Part shown: piece after piece, positions 1-13,583 of the stretch
Layout: each line of letters begins with the position of its first letter
Numbering within the stretch: the stretch's first letter is position 1
Assembly: GCA_013397935.1 (NCBI GenBank)
Contig: VZRN01003159.1
Span: forward strand, 2,395 to 66,394
DNA: 64,000 bases
Source: Dasyornis broadbenti
Lineage: Eukaryota > Chordata > Aves > Passeriformes > Dasyornithidae
Direction of reading: 5' to 3'
Translations under genes and position numbers: made by a program
Notes under the pieces: generated by a model
The model's database searches: none
Told to the model about the DNA's origin: nothing
What the model saw: only the letters and a program-made list of their open reading frames with translations

Positions 1-3000
1 TGTTTTAGTTTGATTGCAACAGATTTTAATTTTATTGTCTACAAATAAATTTCATGGTAAGGACCTAGGAAGGACAAGTTAGTATCATCTAAATGCTGGT
101 CTTTATGCATTACAATTCCTGCACTTATATCTTACTGGCTTTTTAGTGTTTCAAAGCTTTTAGCTCTTAATTTCCTTTTAGGTTGATAGACTACAGTACA
201 GGAATACCGGCAGCAAATTCTGCATAATATTCTTGTGCTCATACTGTTTTTTTAATGTGGTTGTCATCTCTGAGAAAGTACTCTATAGGTAATCAACTCT
301 TCATTCCAAATTCACAGTACTTCTGTTGAAATGGTCTTTTGGCTTAAATGCATTTCCTATAATGATTATGAGACCTGTTATCCCCTGACGTATCATTTTA
401 AAAGAACATCATGATACATTTCAGGCAAAAGTTTGCAAAAGGCCTTTTCTCTGATTATTGATAAAGCTTGTTCAAATTAGTCAACCAGTCTAAGGAGGCA
501 GTTAAAATAAGTTCACTCTTTCCCGGAACAACTTCTTGTTCCCAGCCCAGCATGTTGGCTAGGTGTAAGTATTGCCACCGGGGTTGTGACCCAGAGAAGA
601 CACACTCTCATATGCTGGGCTGAACTAAGTACACAGCTTCCTTGAACAAGGTGATGTAGTCAAGTGCTGGCAAAGGTCTTTAGGCATACCACCTGAGATC
701 TTCTCTTTAATTTCAGACTTTTCCTCTGTCAAACATAGCCTAGGATTTACTGTAACACTTGGCAGCATAGTTTGGGTTGGGTTTGTCTGAAAAAATGTCC
801 TGAGAAAAACATGGACAAGCCTGCAAAAAATAAATATAGGGGGGGAAAAAATCACTTTTGTGTTCACTACAAAGAAGTCCAGTATGTTCAGTTTTCTCTC
901 TAAGAGAGAACTGTATGTTCAGAAACTAGATATTTTTCATGAAAGAAAAAATAATAATGATCACTATAGATGCCATTTATCTCAGATACTTCTATATGTT
1001 GATCAAAATGATTGCAAGACCTTCCTGCTTTTTTGGACCATCTGATGATGCCCCTGCAATGTGTTTCTCTTTTGCTTGTCCTCCCAAACTGCTGTTTACT
1101 TCTTCTATGTTTCAATCCTCATTAGTTTCCTTGCCGATCCTGGGTTTCAAACTGGTGTTCCATTTTTTAAACACCCTTTCTCTTTGAGTTTGCTTCTTAG
1201 AAAGCCCCTTAGCTGGGCCAGATGAAATGGCAGAGGAGGCAGGTGCCTTTGGCTGCCCATTGTGCCCTCCCAGGCAGGAGTGGGGGCTGGCCATCCGAGC
1301 AGTGTGGTTGTGTGTGCAGCACTGGGGAATCCAGCCCTGATGTTTGCTCCCATAATATCAAGTGCTCTACCACATCATCAAGGTGCAAGATGGCAGGACA
1401 CACATGGAACCCATTTTTTGTTTCTCTGCTCCCTGTAGCATGGGTGCCATATCTCGTGCCAGCCCATCACCTCCTGCATCCTTTCCCAGTGCAAACAGGG
1501 AGGTATCAGCTTCTTCCTAACCAGCAGTCACAGAAGCCATCTGCAAGGTTCAGGGAGTCAGGAAGTCATGGAGAACCTATGGGAGGAACAAGGTGGTAAG
1601 CAGAGGTAGGAGAAGAGCAATTTCCAGTGGGTTTGGAAAATGTGACTGTGTGATCTGGAGGAGAAATCCTGGGAGGATTTGAAAAATACTCTTACTCCCA
1701 GTATGGGCGCTTCAGCCCATACTGACCCTGTCAGCCTCCTCTGTTCTGATGGGGGAAAGCTACTTTTGCTGTTCTGCTGAAAGCATTAGATTGAGTTATT
1801 TTGTGCTGTTCCCCAAGATGCAAATTTGGCTGTGCCTCCATTGCTAGGAAACCCCATCCCAGGGCCTCCCACCGTGTTGCTCCTCCATCTCTTGGCATTC
1901 CAACCCAGCACTTTTTGTACCTGACAAGAAATTAAGTTCTAAGAGCAGGATTTTTAAATAAGTTATGATCACTTTCTTCACCCTTCATTTTAGGTATCCC
2001 TTTATCTCCCTGCTTACAAACAAGCTGCCCTTTCAGTTAAGAAAGTGGAATAATTTCATCAACATTTCTGGTGATACATGATCTATCCAGCTATGACCGT
2101 CCAGCTGTTGTGGATTTGATTGCCATTCAGTCTGTATTTCATTTCAAAGTAAGCTATATGAATAGCTCAACTGATGCAAAGAGGCAGGGACAAACAACAA
2201 AATATTCTTTCAAACATATTAAGGAGACCTTGTGTGTGGTGATGTCTTTAGAATTAGAGTTCCAAAAGAGAAATTTCCTGTTCTTTAACCTCAGATCTCA
2301 TCACTATTTTACAAGCATTCACCATAATAGATTATTTTGTTTTATCACAGTGATGTCAGTGATATGAGGAAAATTTAAACCCAGGATGATTCTATCTTCA
2401 CATCAAGATAGAACAATACAAAAGATAGGAAAGAAGTAATTGAGTTGGTGTTTACTTTTACCTATAGCATGAATTATTTTGAAAATACACCAAAAATGAC
2501 TAAACCATTTCCAGAAAAAGTCTTGATCATCAGCAAGGCTTGTTCAATTCAAACTGTAACCCGAGCCCACCCAGCATATCTATATCAGTTATACATCTGG
2601 GTCTTCCACACGCAACCTCTGAACCTTAACTTTCTCCAAAGTCCTGAGCTCCCTGTGAGTCCATTTTGTCTCTTCTTTTTCAGTGGCAGAATCACCCACA
2701 CTGGTTTGCCAATGATCCTTCTTCAGTGTAAAGGGTCATTGCAACTGCAGGAAAGCAAGTGAAACACCACTGGCAAACCTACTCCAGCGATGTCAGTCGG
2801 ACCCACTAGACCTCATGATCCCTTTCAGACAACTGAGATAGACTTTGGGATGTCATAGTCTTCTTTTGGGTGCCTTTGTCAATAGTGGAACTGGAATGGA
2901 AAGATTTGTCATATTGTCATGGCATTGGTAACAGCTGCAATGTCAGAAAGAAAACTTGGGGTCTTTTTTCTTTAGTCAGTTTCTCTAAGGGCTCCTCATC

Positions 3001-3996
3001 TGAGTGTCCTGTTACAGGAGAAACGTGATTTGTCACAGCACAAAACTTTCAGAAAGAGGGAAGCAGAGAAAATCTGATGACGTTTGCCCCACTTATTCTC
3101 AAAGATATTTGTTCTGTTTTCTTTACATTTATCTAATATAAAGTAAATATAAGTAAAAACAGGTGTCAGAGCAATGAAAATCAAGAATTAAGAGACACCT
3201 CTGTGCTTTAACAGGCAGCCTACAATGAGCAGCCGTTAACAGCCTGCTTCCTTCCCCATAATATCTTGCAGATTTACTTCAATGTTCTTATAAATTCAAC
3301 TGAGATACCAGGTATATGTTTATCTCCTTTTGTTGCTCTGCACACATTGTTGTGTTCACTCCCCTACTTTTTCATCTCCAGCTTTTCAGATAGATTCAAT
3401 CTGTTAAATATTTGCAGGAATAAAATATTTACTTGGCTAAAAGCTAAATGTCAGTGGCCCTTCTGCTTTTTCTCTCAAGCACTGTCACATGTTTTCACAT
3501 TTTTATCATTACACTTTCTCAAAGGTCTTTTTAAAAGTAGGACAAAACTCGGTGAATTGTGTTTCTGGGAGGCAGCAAGAGGTTATTGTTTCATAACAGA
3601 TGTGTTACACTGCTCTAGTTTTCCTATAGCATCCTTTCAGACTGTTCCTGACACATCCTAAGAGATAGACCACATTCTATCAAAACACTTACAACTAAAT
3701 CTAATTGGAAAATTAATTTGCTCTAGACAATCTTCAGTTGAATTCTGTGCAGAAATCCTCTCCTATTATTTTGGGGCCAGGTTTTTTAGATGTTGATTAG
3801 AGGCTGAATCATTAGTTTGGAAAAACACTCTCAGACATATGCTTTTCCTCTAAGTGCCTGTGTCTTAAATCCAAATTAGAATTTTGATGCAGTTCTTTTC
3901 TGTTTGTGCTTTCACCAAATAAATCTAAGCTTGAAATACCTAGAAGCATACTTGATATTTTGATTGGATCTTCAAAGCGATATGAAATTAGACATT
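1..3996. other. Unique intergenic or intronic sequence, no gene recognised
   Basis: I see no gene or named repeat here. Between about 1200 and 1600 the sequence is richer in G and C than its surroundings and carries short open frames on both strands, the longest about 125 codons on the plus strand (1222-1599). The predicted peptides match no family I know, and openness on both strands points to low stop density rather than coding. A weak resemblance to an old CR1 tail near 2795-2830 is too short to call. Confidence 0.6.
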
Positions 3997-3997
3997 G

Positions 3998-4283
3998 GTT
4001 CATTAGTGACAGGACAAGAGAGAATTGTCTTAAGCTGAAGGAGTGTAAGTTTAGATTTTATATCAGTAAGAAATTCCTTACTGTAAGGGTGATGAGTCCC
4101 TGGAAAAGATTGTCTCGGGAAGTTGTGGCTTCCCCATCCCTGGAAGTACTCAAGGCCAGTTAGGACGGGGCTTTGAGCAAACCGGTCTAATGGAAGGTGA
4201 CCCTGCCCATGGCAGCAGGGCTGGAATGAGATGATCTGTAACGTCCCTTCCAACCCAGACCATTCTGTGGTTCTATGATTAAA
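3998..4283 (+). mobile_element. CR1 LINE fragment, 3' end (5'-truncated)
   Basis: This is the 3' end of a CR1 non-LTR retrotransposon, the dominant LINE of birds. The plus strand first encodes the last roughly 50 residues of the CR1 reverse transcriptase (residue patterns such as KLKE, KKFLTVRV, PSLEVLKA between about 4005 and 4163). It then runs through the characteristic untranslated tail ending in the short repeated octamer-like unit (ATTCTRTGRTTCTATGAT at 4261-4280). The rest of the element is absent, the usual result of incomplete reverse transcription. Several substitutions and small indels show it is not recent. Identification rests on recognition of the conserved avian CR1 3' end; the subfamily cannot be fixed by eye. 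Confidence 0.93.
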
Positions 4284-7200
4284 AGGCATTCAAGGATGTT
4301 GATGGAGTGCTTTCTTCAGCAGATAATGTAAATAGCTTCCATAGGCTGAGGGCAACAATGCGCTTTTCATCTGAAGCCATTTCCCATTTCATGCTACAAC
4401 ATATTTTATTGGCTGTAAATTTGCAGGGCCTACTCTTCACAGAGAGGCCTAACTCTGCTAGAGGAAGATGAGAAAGTGAAATACGAAAACTGATGTCCTC
4501 AGGACCCAAATGAATCCTTGGGTCTGCAGGCCTGTGCACTGGGCTGATCCAGAGGTAAGCAGCCCTTAATGGGCCAAAAGGTTGGGCATGTCCTCCTTCA
4601 TTTTGCCCCCCTGATTTATTACCTGCTATATGTCCAGGATCTGGGATTTGTCAGAGAATTGTCTCCCAGCAGCAAACACTCCAAACCGTGTTTTCTCTGT
4701 TGAGTATATTTGTTAGCATATTAGTATCACCAATGAAGAACAGCAACAAGTATGTTTCACCTGTGGTTGCAAATTCCTCCTTGTTGTGCCAAACTTTAGA
4801 AAAAGTCTAAGTTTTGTGTGTTGAAGAAAGACAAACCCTAACAATTTCTCACCAAGTAGGATAGCTTGTAATAGTGTGTGTTTTATTTCTGCATGGCTGT
4901 CTGTCAGGCAATCCTGCCATCCTGGAGGAACAGAGAACCCCTTCTAGGGGCACAAAGAATAGCTTCCCACCTTGGGAAGTGATGCTGTGTACAACCTATG
5001 GCATCAAAGAGGAGATTCCTAATTTAGACAGCAGGGAAGTTGATCTGACAAAAAGCCATTGAGCTCAGCTTGCAGTTACCTTTTCCCGTGTAATATCTTT
5101 AGTTTGGTAAATATCAAAAACTTTAAGAGCTGTCGGTGACAAAAAGGCAAGAAAAACTATAGTATGGTTACTTACTTCTTCTTAATTATTTCATCTTGTT
5201 TTATTAACCTCTATTAAGATTCATTACATTGGTTCAATCCTAGAAATTTGAATAGATGCAGACCGTTAAATTTGCCAACAGAAAACAAATCTGAAATCCC
5301 CCTCTATTAGTGATACCACAAGACCTTTAAAGAAAAGTAACACCAAAATTTCCCAAGGGCACACCTCCTGAGATACAGAGCATTAAGCTTTCTAAGCAGG
5401 AAATTATGATCACCGTTGGGAGCTTTCTAAAGGTGAAAATGCAGTAGAACTGCCAAAGCAAAGGACAGCCTCCAGGGCAGACATTTCTGTAGCACACCTC
5501 ACCAGGCCAATACTTTCCTTCCCAGCCATATTCCAGGCACTACTACCAGCTCAGGACAAATTCTCTGTGTGTGAGTGTAGGTGAACAATCCCTGTCTGTA
5601 TTTTCTTTAAATTTGTTAATTAAAGTCTCTGATATGCCATTCTTTCAGAAATACTATGTCAAATAACTTTTTCTTAAAGGACTCAGTCAAGGCATCTTGA
5701 CACATCTTCTGAAATCAATACTTTCTCTACATTTCATAACCATACGAAATAACTGGCATATGAAAACAGATATTCTCATGACAGGATACAGTCTCTGTCC
5801 TTGTTTATAGTCATATTTTCAGCTCTTCTGTATATTCAAAGCACTGTTTTGCCATAACTACAGTTGGCTTTAACTCTTTTTGAAGCATTTTCTTGCCCTC
5901 CTAATTTTCATTTGCTACTTAGGCATTGGCTTAATTAGCCATTAACAGGAAGACACTAGAGCTGAGAGTAGGCATTGATTCTCGTACGGAATTTATTTGG
6001 CAGGGTTTTTTGTTGTTTTGTTTTGTTTTTAAGAATGTTTTGAACAAACAACCCAGATCTTGAAAGAAAAAAACAAAGTAGGGCAGGTTTGGATCCTGGG
6101 AATGTAACATTGTACCCCACCTTTACACACTTTTGGAAGAGCAGACAAGTAGGATACAGAGCTAGAGAGGGAGAAAAACATGCACTATATAAATTAAATT
6201 GACCTTGGGTTTATACATTCTGTCCTACTGAATGACTTCCTGGTAATTCCCAACTCCTGGTAATTCATTTCCTTTCTGCAGGGTGGAAATTGCCCGGTAA
6301 CAACAACAGTGAAAATGTGGGTCATTTTTCTCCTGTTTCACAAAAGGCCTCTTGAGTGATTTGAAATTACTAGGTCACAGTCTCTATACCAAAACTCTTC
6401 AAGTATCACATTTGTTTGTTTGTTTGAAACAGGAATTAAAATCTCAGACAGTGATAAAATTGAGTGAACACTGATCCCTTGACAGACACCCCTTCCCTTC
6501 TTCCCTGCCACAACTCCACACCACAACTCAGTTTCATAACCAGCCACAAAATTGCTATGCAAAACAGATGGAGAAGGGTCATGCACAAGTAATCCTTTAA
6601 CTGCCTGAGTCCAGGCAGCAGAAGTCAAGCTTAAGATCTACTTTCATTTACTACCTTCATAGAATCTGCATGATGAACACATACTGGAACTAAAAATCTT
6701 ACTTTTAGCATCTTTCTTTACAGCCAAAGTAAATGGACTCCCTCATCTCCTCCCAGTGTGTAAGTGTTGAGTGTTGCAGGATGTGTGCTGTGATCAAGAA
6801 CATCCTCCTCTTTTCGATCAATTTTTAGCCTATAACCTACAGCTCGGAGTTTAAATTCAGAACTGAAGTTTGTCTTCCGTGATCTTTGTACCTAACAAAA
6901 ATTTTAAAGTTATTAATTAGGTAGAAATACATGCTTTTCTATTACTGAAATGCAATTTTTTACCTTCTAAGAATTAGAACTTTTATCGCCTTCCACTGAT
7001 ATACCTGTAAAACAAACCAGAAGGAAGAATTGTGTTTATCAGTCAATGAATGGACATTCATTGATGGACAGTGATGGACATTCCTTGAAACTTTCAGGTT
7101 ATGAGTGGAAGCTCGCAGACCATAGCACCAGGAACTGAAAGAATTTCCAAAAAGATGGGTAGACTAGTTGCCATTTAGATTGTTAAAAAATTACCTTATA

Positions 7201-7780
7201 TTATATACAGGACATAGAAGAATCAAGGTTTAAGTGTCCAGCTACTTCATTCTTAAGAGCAGGTAACAAGAGAGAAGATAAAAAAAATCTTAGGTGAAAC
7301 TAGACAATTTTTGTACATCAGAAGGAGCATAAGTTTTCTCCACTTACTTTTCTGAGGTAAATCACAAAAAATATAAAAACCCTAGGTTTTCAGCTCCAGC
7401 AGTGTTAAACCCTGGGATGTTTTCAGTCTTGTGAGCTATCACTGTTAAATATTGTGAGCATTTGCAGACACATTCCCAAGAAATTGCAGAGGAGAGACAG
7501 CAGTGCGCACATGCCAGCAGCAACCGGGTTAGAAAGTTCTGCCCTGGTTTATTCTGTGTTTGGATGACTCACATCCCCAGGCAAACCACAGCAATGAAAA
7601 CACAACAAAGAGCACACATGCCTGTGTAAAGACGGATAAAGTATAACAACATGTGTTGGTCAAAAACACTCAAAAGTTAAAATTAATTCTGTAGGGTTAA
7701 AAACAGAAGCTAACAAGACAGAAAACTGCTAAGGGTTTGGAGGAAGTAGCCTTTTGGGCTTCCTAAAGTGAGCAGCAAAG
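4284..7780. other. Unique sequence, no gene recognised
   Basis: No coding region or named repeat is recognised. It holds a short T/TTTG-rich run at 6005-6032, a 17-bp direct duplication at 6239-6272 (unit beginning CCTGGTAATTC), a small duplication of TGATGGACA near 7060-7080, and an AT-rich stretch around 5590-5960 containing the near-palindrome GGCTTAATTAGCC at 5928-5940. Confidence 0.6.
5590..5960. promoter_or_regulatory. Possible distal regulatory block (homeodomain-type motifs)
   Basis: The stretch is AT-rich but compositionally complex, with no homopolymer or repeat, and contains TTAATTAAAG near 5618 and the near-palindrome GGCTTAATTAGCC at 5928-5940, both of the TAAT core type bound by homeodomain proteins. 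There is no direct evidence of conservation or activity. This is an inference from texture only. Confidence 0.15.
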
Positions 7781-7829
7781 GGGGTCAATAATAATTGGGG
7801 TGAATAAATATTGGGGTCAATAATAAATT
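7781..7829. repeat. Tandem repeat, three copies of a 16-bp unit
   Basis: Three head-to-tail copies begin at 7781, 7797 and 7813. Each starts GGGGT(C/G)AATA and differs only by a few bases and one added A in the last copy. It is a minisatellite-like local duplication with no coding context. Confidence 0.85.
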
Positions 7830-8110
7830 GCCATGGAGGAATCATGTCAGGAGCAGGATCCCACCAAGGACCAGGTTATTCAACACCTTCAGCAAAGACC
7901 TACAAGAGGCAAAAAAAAGAGTGGTTTCTAAACAAGATACTTATCTATTTGTAGTAGTGAAATGCCATCCCATTGGCAAAGAACTCTACAAAGGCTTTAC
8001 AAAACAACAAAGTAACAAAAGTAAAAGTATGAGCTCCAGTTTGAATACATATAAAGCATCTAGGCAAAAAAGCCCTAACCCTAAGGTAGCTGTTATGGCA
8101 GAGAAAGGAG

Positions 8111-9322
8111 ATCACAGAATCATAGAATGGTTTGGGTTGGAAGGATACCTTGAAGATCATCTGGTTCCAACTCTTGTACTAGACCAGGCTGCCCAGAGCC
8201 CTATCCAGCCTGGCTAAACACCTCCTTGGATGGGGCATCCACAACTTCCCTGGGCAACCTGTTCGAGTGATTTACCATCCTCACAGTAAAGAATTTTTTC
8301 CTAACATGTAATCTAAACCTATTCTATTTCAATTTGAACCCTTTCTCCCTTTTCCTTTTGCTACCTACTCTTATAAATAGACTTGCCCCATCTTTCCTAT
8401 AAGTTCCCTTTAGGTACTGGAAGGCCACAATTAAGCTTCTCTTCCCCAGGCTGAACACAATCAATTCTCTCAGCCTTTCCTCATAGGAGAGCTCCTCCAG
8501 CCCTCTGATCAACTTGGTGGCCTCCTCTGGATTTTTCTCCCAACAGGTCCATGACCTTTCTGTGCTGGGACCCCAGAGATGGATGCATCCAGGTGGGGTC
8601 TCACCAGAGCAGAGCAGAGGGGCAGAATCCCCTCCCTGGCCCTGCTGCCCACACTGCTGTGGATGCAGCCCAGGACACGTTTGGCTTTCTGGGCTGGGAG
8701 TGCGCATGGCTGGGTCATGTCCAGCCTCTCACCCACCAGCACCCCCAAGTCCTTCTGGGCAGAGCTGCTCTCCATCTGTTCATCCCCAAGCCTGTGTTGA
8801 TACCAGAGGTTGCTCTGACCCAGGTGCAGACTTGGACTTGCTGGACTTCAGGTCCAGGTCCGTCTGGAAGACATCCCATGCTTCAGGTATGTCAACAGCT
8901 TGGTGTCACTTGCAGACTTTCTGAGGGAGCACATGATCCCTCTGTCTATGTCGTTAATGAAGACATTAACCCTGGTCCCAGTGCAGATCCTTGAGGGCAC
9001 CACTCATTATTGATGCCCATTTGGATTCTGAGCCATTGACCACTAGCCTCAAAATGTGACCATACAACCAATTCCTAATCCACCTAAAAGTCCACCTGTG
9101 GAATTCATCATTCTGCAATTTAGAGAGTAAGGCGGACCATGACAAAGACCTTACAGATGTCCAGATAAATGGCATCTGTAGTTCTTCCCTTATCCACTGA
9201 CGTAGTTACTGCACTAAAGAAGGCCATTCGGTTGGTCGTACAGGATCTTCTCTTGTGAAGCTATGCTGGCTGTCTCAAATGACCCCCCTCTAATCCGTGT
9301 GTCTTAACATTTCACTGGACAT
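8111..9322 (-). mobile_element. CR1 LINE, long 5'-truncated copy with degenerate reverse transcriptase
   Basis: Read on the minus strand, this runs from the palm region of the CR1 reverse transcriptase (about 9300) to the element's 3' tail (8111-8150, ATCACAGAATCATAGAATGG at the left edge). It is one of the two longest CR1 copies in the window. Recognisable RT pieces are a strand resembling FRWIRNWLYGH near 9090, then the C-terminal domain with ALPAQKAKRVLGCIHSS and ILPLCSALVRPHL between about 8600 and 8780, and LEELSYEERLREL around 8480-8510. The catalytic box that should read F-A-D-D reads S-A-S-D at about 8905-8916, so the first catalytic aspartate is lost, and the frame is broken by indels. 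The element is dead and cannot move itself. Length is about a quarter of a full CR1. The endonuclease and the first open frame are absent. Confidence 0.95.
8480..9175 (-). pseudogene. CR1 reverse transcriptase remnant (ORF2 C-terminal part)
   Basis: This is the coding part of the CR1 copy at 8111-9322. In intact CR1 it belongs to the enzyme that nicks the target and copies the element's RNA into DNA. The reading frame is split: a palm fragment lies at 8966-9175 and C-terminal fragments at 8509-8775 and 8324-8707 in different frames. The catalytic F-A-D-D has become S-A-S-D. No intact product is possible. Confidence 0.85.
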
Positions 9323-12300
9323 TAGTACAGTACTAGATTTTGCAAGTTTCTTTTTAAAAGAACAAACCCCATTCCCTTTAAAGTACTGAATTCCATGTTT
9401 TCAGTTTTGCAAAGTGTATGTGATAAATAATTTCAAAGCTGTGTCAGTCAGAGGCAAAGTGCTATACACTGAGAAGCCAGGAACAAAGCAACCTAGATAA
9501 TAGCTATCCCCCTTTTTGCTGTAAACTTAATTCAATTTCAAAAAAAATTCTACACACAGTAGCAAGGCCATCTTTCCAAGTATCCATGTTACTCCATTGC
9601 ACTCAATAACTGTAGTATTCACTCTGAAGTGACCAGGTCAAGCTACTTGTTAGAGGTTTGGTCTTTCTCACAAAATGTCTGATTATGAAATCAATCCAGA
9701 GGACAGCGGATGAGCAATAGAATTTTCCCATGTAGTGTTCCGGCACCGATAGGCTTCTTGATATTGCACCTGACCAAATGTTACTCATGTTACTTCATTT
9801 TAGCTAACAAAGTACAGAAGACTTTCTACACTTCCAAAGTGATCAAAAATCTGTTAGAAAAAAGTCCATGGTGCTCTTTAAAGTTTTAGGAAAGGCCAAG
9901 ACAGTTACAGCAAGTGTCAAGCAAGGAAGTGTTGCTGCACTACCCTGTTTGGGACATGCATAAGAAGCAGGATTCCTTTCTCACCCTGCCTCTGTGGCTA
10001 CATCTGCTGTAATTTGGAGCAGTTTAAATGGCTGAATCTTATTGGTTTTGTTCAATGCATCTCTTGGTCATACTGCTTTTTTACTATATCATTCCATTCT
10101 CTATATAAAAACTACTTGTTTTAACTTAATGTATTAAATATTTTCACTATGCCTGCCAGGTTTAATTTCTTTGAGAAAGGAACAGTGTTTCCCATCTGAA
10201 TAAGCAAGTTGCAGAGGTTTAAAAGGTGTTCCCAGGTGAGCAACAGGGAGCACATCCCATGATGCTCAAACCTTTGCCTGGCACCAGGTGATGCTCCCAG
10301 CTGAGCTACAGTGCCATGTGCTCCGCCTCCCACAGCAGCCTTCATTTTATTTTGTGTTTGTGCAGCAGAGTGTGAGAAGTTAATGCACCATTCCAAGGTT
10401 CACAGATATTGCAGAAAAACCAACAGGTCACCTGCAGAAGCTGTCACCACTATTAAAAGAGTCAATTTCTTTTTCATACTCATTTCTACAAGTTTGTTTG
10501 ATCCCCTACAAGTATCTTCTAAGAACATATAATTTATCTATTTTTCCTCAACTCTTTCACTCAACTCCGAGCACATTCTGTCTTGGTTGATAACAAATCC
10601 TTGTTCCTAACCTGCAGCAATCTGTAGTATGCAGGAAGTGAGTAAAGCAGATGTAAGCTCCCTAAGAACTCTGCTTTTCATCCTACTGTCTGCTAATCCT
10701 ACCTGATAAGATCTGCTCTTTCTGAACACATGCTGCACCAGTTTCCAGCCTGAGGAAAAATTTATGGGTTCTGTAGTCATGAACGTCATATAAACATATA
10801 TGCAAGGAGAAGCTTGTTGTAGGGAAATTTTGAAGAGTGCACACACAGAATCATTAGCACAAAATCTTGTTTTATAAATGTCATACGAGGAACATGCACT
10901 GGGAGTACCTTTGAGTGCTTGAAGGCTATGTTGCAAACATGAATCAGCTAGAGAGTTCTACTGAATTGCTGTTCTTGTATCTGTCACACATTCAGTATCA
11001 CCCTACATATACACCAATGAAATTTTAACTGGGGAGAAAAGTGTTTGGGGATTTTTTGGAAAGGCATTATAACTACCAATAGCCCAAATCTGGGGGGTTT
11101 TTTGTTTTTTTTTTTTTTTTTTAACAAAATGCTCATTTTCACTGTGTTGAAACTCAACAATTGCTCCCACTGAGAGGTATCTTGTCAGCAAATAGGTCTT
11201 TGCCATGTATGATATGAAGTATGATACCCTCTGAAAACTCTAGATTTTGGGCCATTCGAAGCGGGTAAACATATAGAATCTCAAAACTTTTTCAGTACCC
11301 ACCAGGCCTTTCCAAGACTTCACAACCTGTTAAAATTTCTTTGAAAATCACCAAGCTGTAGGACTAATCAAGACTGGAAATATCCTAAGTTACTCAAAAG
11401 GCAAGGTAAAGCCATGGCCAAGAATGATGGGGGAAGGAGGAAACAACAGAGCAAAATAATGTCCATTACTGACAGCTTTGATTTTGTCAATCTTCCTGTA
11501 AGGGCCCTAATCTAAATGACTTGAAAAATGCATGGAAGTGTTAAGCATTTCATGTCCCTACAAACCTGTGTTTTTAAGCTTCTCTTTGCACGTATGTCAA
11601 AACCAAAAGTTCCAGAAGCCTTCAAGACTTTGAGGGTTTGAAGAAAACACCACATATTGCTAAATTCATGCTAAAATACTTAGAGGTAACAACATCTGTG
11701 CTTGCAATTGCTGTGACAACAGGCTATTCCAGGCTATCTTTCATATGCCATCAAAGCAGCAAAATGCAAGTGCAAGGAATATGTCTCATAAACAGCTAGG
11801 TAGACGCATTCATAGCAATATTAATATCAATGAACCTTGAAAGATACTTACACAAATCTACACAAAAACATTTCTGGAACCTTTCCAATACTGCCAAAAC
11901 CTCTGCCAAGTGTGACTAGTGAAAAAAGAAAGTATGTCTGAATATGGCTTAATGAAGATAATGTGATGCAATATCTAGCCCAGAACAGCTAAAAGGCTCA
12001 CAAACTTCACTGGAAATTCCTGTTTTGCTGCCCTCAGAACCCCTCACACCACTTTCAGCTCCTACTAGCCCAGTGAGGCATCATTCTTCTACCACTTCAT
12101 GACTCATTTTGCTTGAATTGCTGAGAAACTTGGAGTAGTTCTTGTCTTACACTTTGAAAATGGCTAATCAGCCATATTCACATGAACAAGAGGAAAATTT
12201 AAACCATTCAAGGAGTTTGAGTCCCATATGAAAATTGTTATTATATTTAATCAACTCTGTAGTTCTTCATATAGTTTTCACAAACATTTTGGTATTCTAA

Positions 12301-12879
12301 GTCAGCAGGGGTTTGATATACTTGTATAGTTACCTTTTTACTCGTATATACTTATGCATATACATATACAGTGTGTATACAAAATTTGGTTATTCCATAC
12401 TGGATGTTCTCTATCTTTGGATATGGTCTATATTAGCTGCTTTCTACATATTAAACAGACCAATCACATTGACCTATAGGAATAAACCTCTTTTTTTTCC
12501 CTCTGCTCTGCTTTTGCATCATTGTGCACAGAGCCTATAAATAAGAATGGTAAGCCAATACTACCAGGGGGGCCAATGAACATTTTATAAAACAGTGGGT
12601 TTCACAATCGGTCTTAAATTAGGAAGTTAAAATCATCATCATTTATTTTTGTGTGAAAAGTCAATTCACTGTGACTCATTTTTATCTTCTTATGTATTAG
12701 CAGGTATTAACAGCATTAAGAGTATTAACATGTCTTGAAGTCCAGGAGCTCCTCACCAACTTTTCCAATGGAGGCTTTAGACAGTGTAAGGAGAAGCTGT
12801 TTACAACCAATAATAAATGGAAAGTTCCCTTGAAGGCAATGCATGAAAGATCCTGCTTCGACCGCACACTGTTTGCAGA

Positions 12880-13130
12880 TCACGTTGCCTTGAGAGCTTG
12901 TTCATTCACTAGGGCCACAGCATATTTCATGCAAAAGCATGTGCTGCTGTTATCACAGCATTTCCTAAAGCTGAGGTGAGTGCCTTAATTACAGCACTGA
13001 TATCACGCTTGGCTCAAGATGCTAACGCGTGCCCCTGTGAGATTACTGTGCACTTACAAGGCACAATTTTCATGTGCAGCAGACTCTTAATTAAGCTCTC
13101 TGCCCAGTTGCTCACCAACACAAGCAGAAA
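12880..13130. promoter_or_regulatory. Possible conserved non-coding block
   Basis: The block is compositionally balanced, free of simple repeats, and includes the perfect palindrome CTTAATTAAG at 13086-13095 plus several TAAT or ATTA cores. It has the texture of vertebrate developmental enhancers, but I cannot see conservation from one genome. The short open frames across it match no protein I know. Confidence 0.18.
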
Positions 13131-13529
13131 GTTCACTTCAGACCACGAGAACATTCTGTTATATCCACGCTGGGATGGCATTTTGGAGTGTAGCTTCTGC
13201 CACCCTTCATCGGGGAGTCATAGTCATGAGGGAACATTAACCTTTTGTAGACTGTAAACACAAACTCTGTAACATGCCTTACAAAGTATTCATTTGGCTT
13301 ACAGGTTGGAAAATGCCATTGCATTTAAATCATTGACACTGATCTCATACAATCTAGGTATATATTGTCAATTTGACTTAATTCTTCTCCTGATTAACTT
13401 GTGCTTTTTACCTTCATGGTACTTCACCTACAAGCATGTTCTTGAACATGAAACACCACTTTTTGGGGTAATCAGTCCAGTACACAAAAGCTCAGAATCT
13501 TGAGAAATGGAGAGTGATGCTAAAGACAT

Positions 13530-13583
13530 CCTTATATATATTTTTATATATATTTTTTATATATATATTTTATATATTTTTGT
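13530..13583. repeat. AT-rich low-complexity tract
   Basis: The tract consists of alternating TATATATA and runs of T, roughly fifty bases. It is easily melted and prone to slippage. No function is assigned. Confidence 0.9.

Noticed and set aside
2795..2830. Old CR1 tail
   Set aside because: Only a few short words (CTAGACCTCATGATCCCTTTC-like) agree; too weak to call.
8514..8994. Plus-strand open frames of 136-147 codons
   Set aside because: They are antisense shadows of the CR1 reverse transcriptase on the minus strand.
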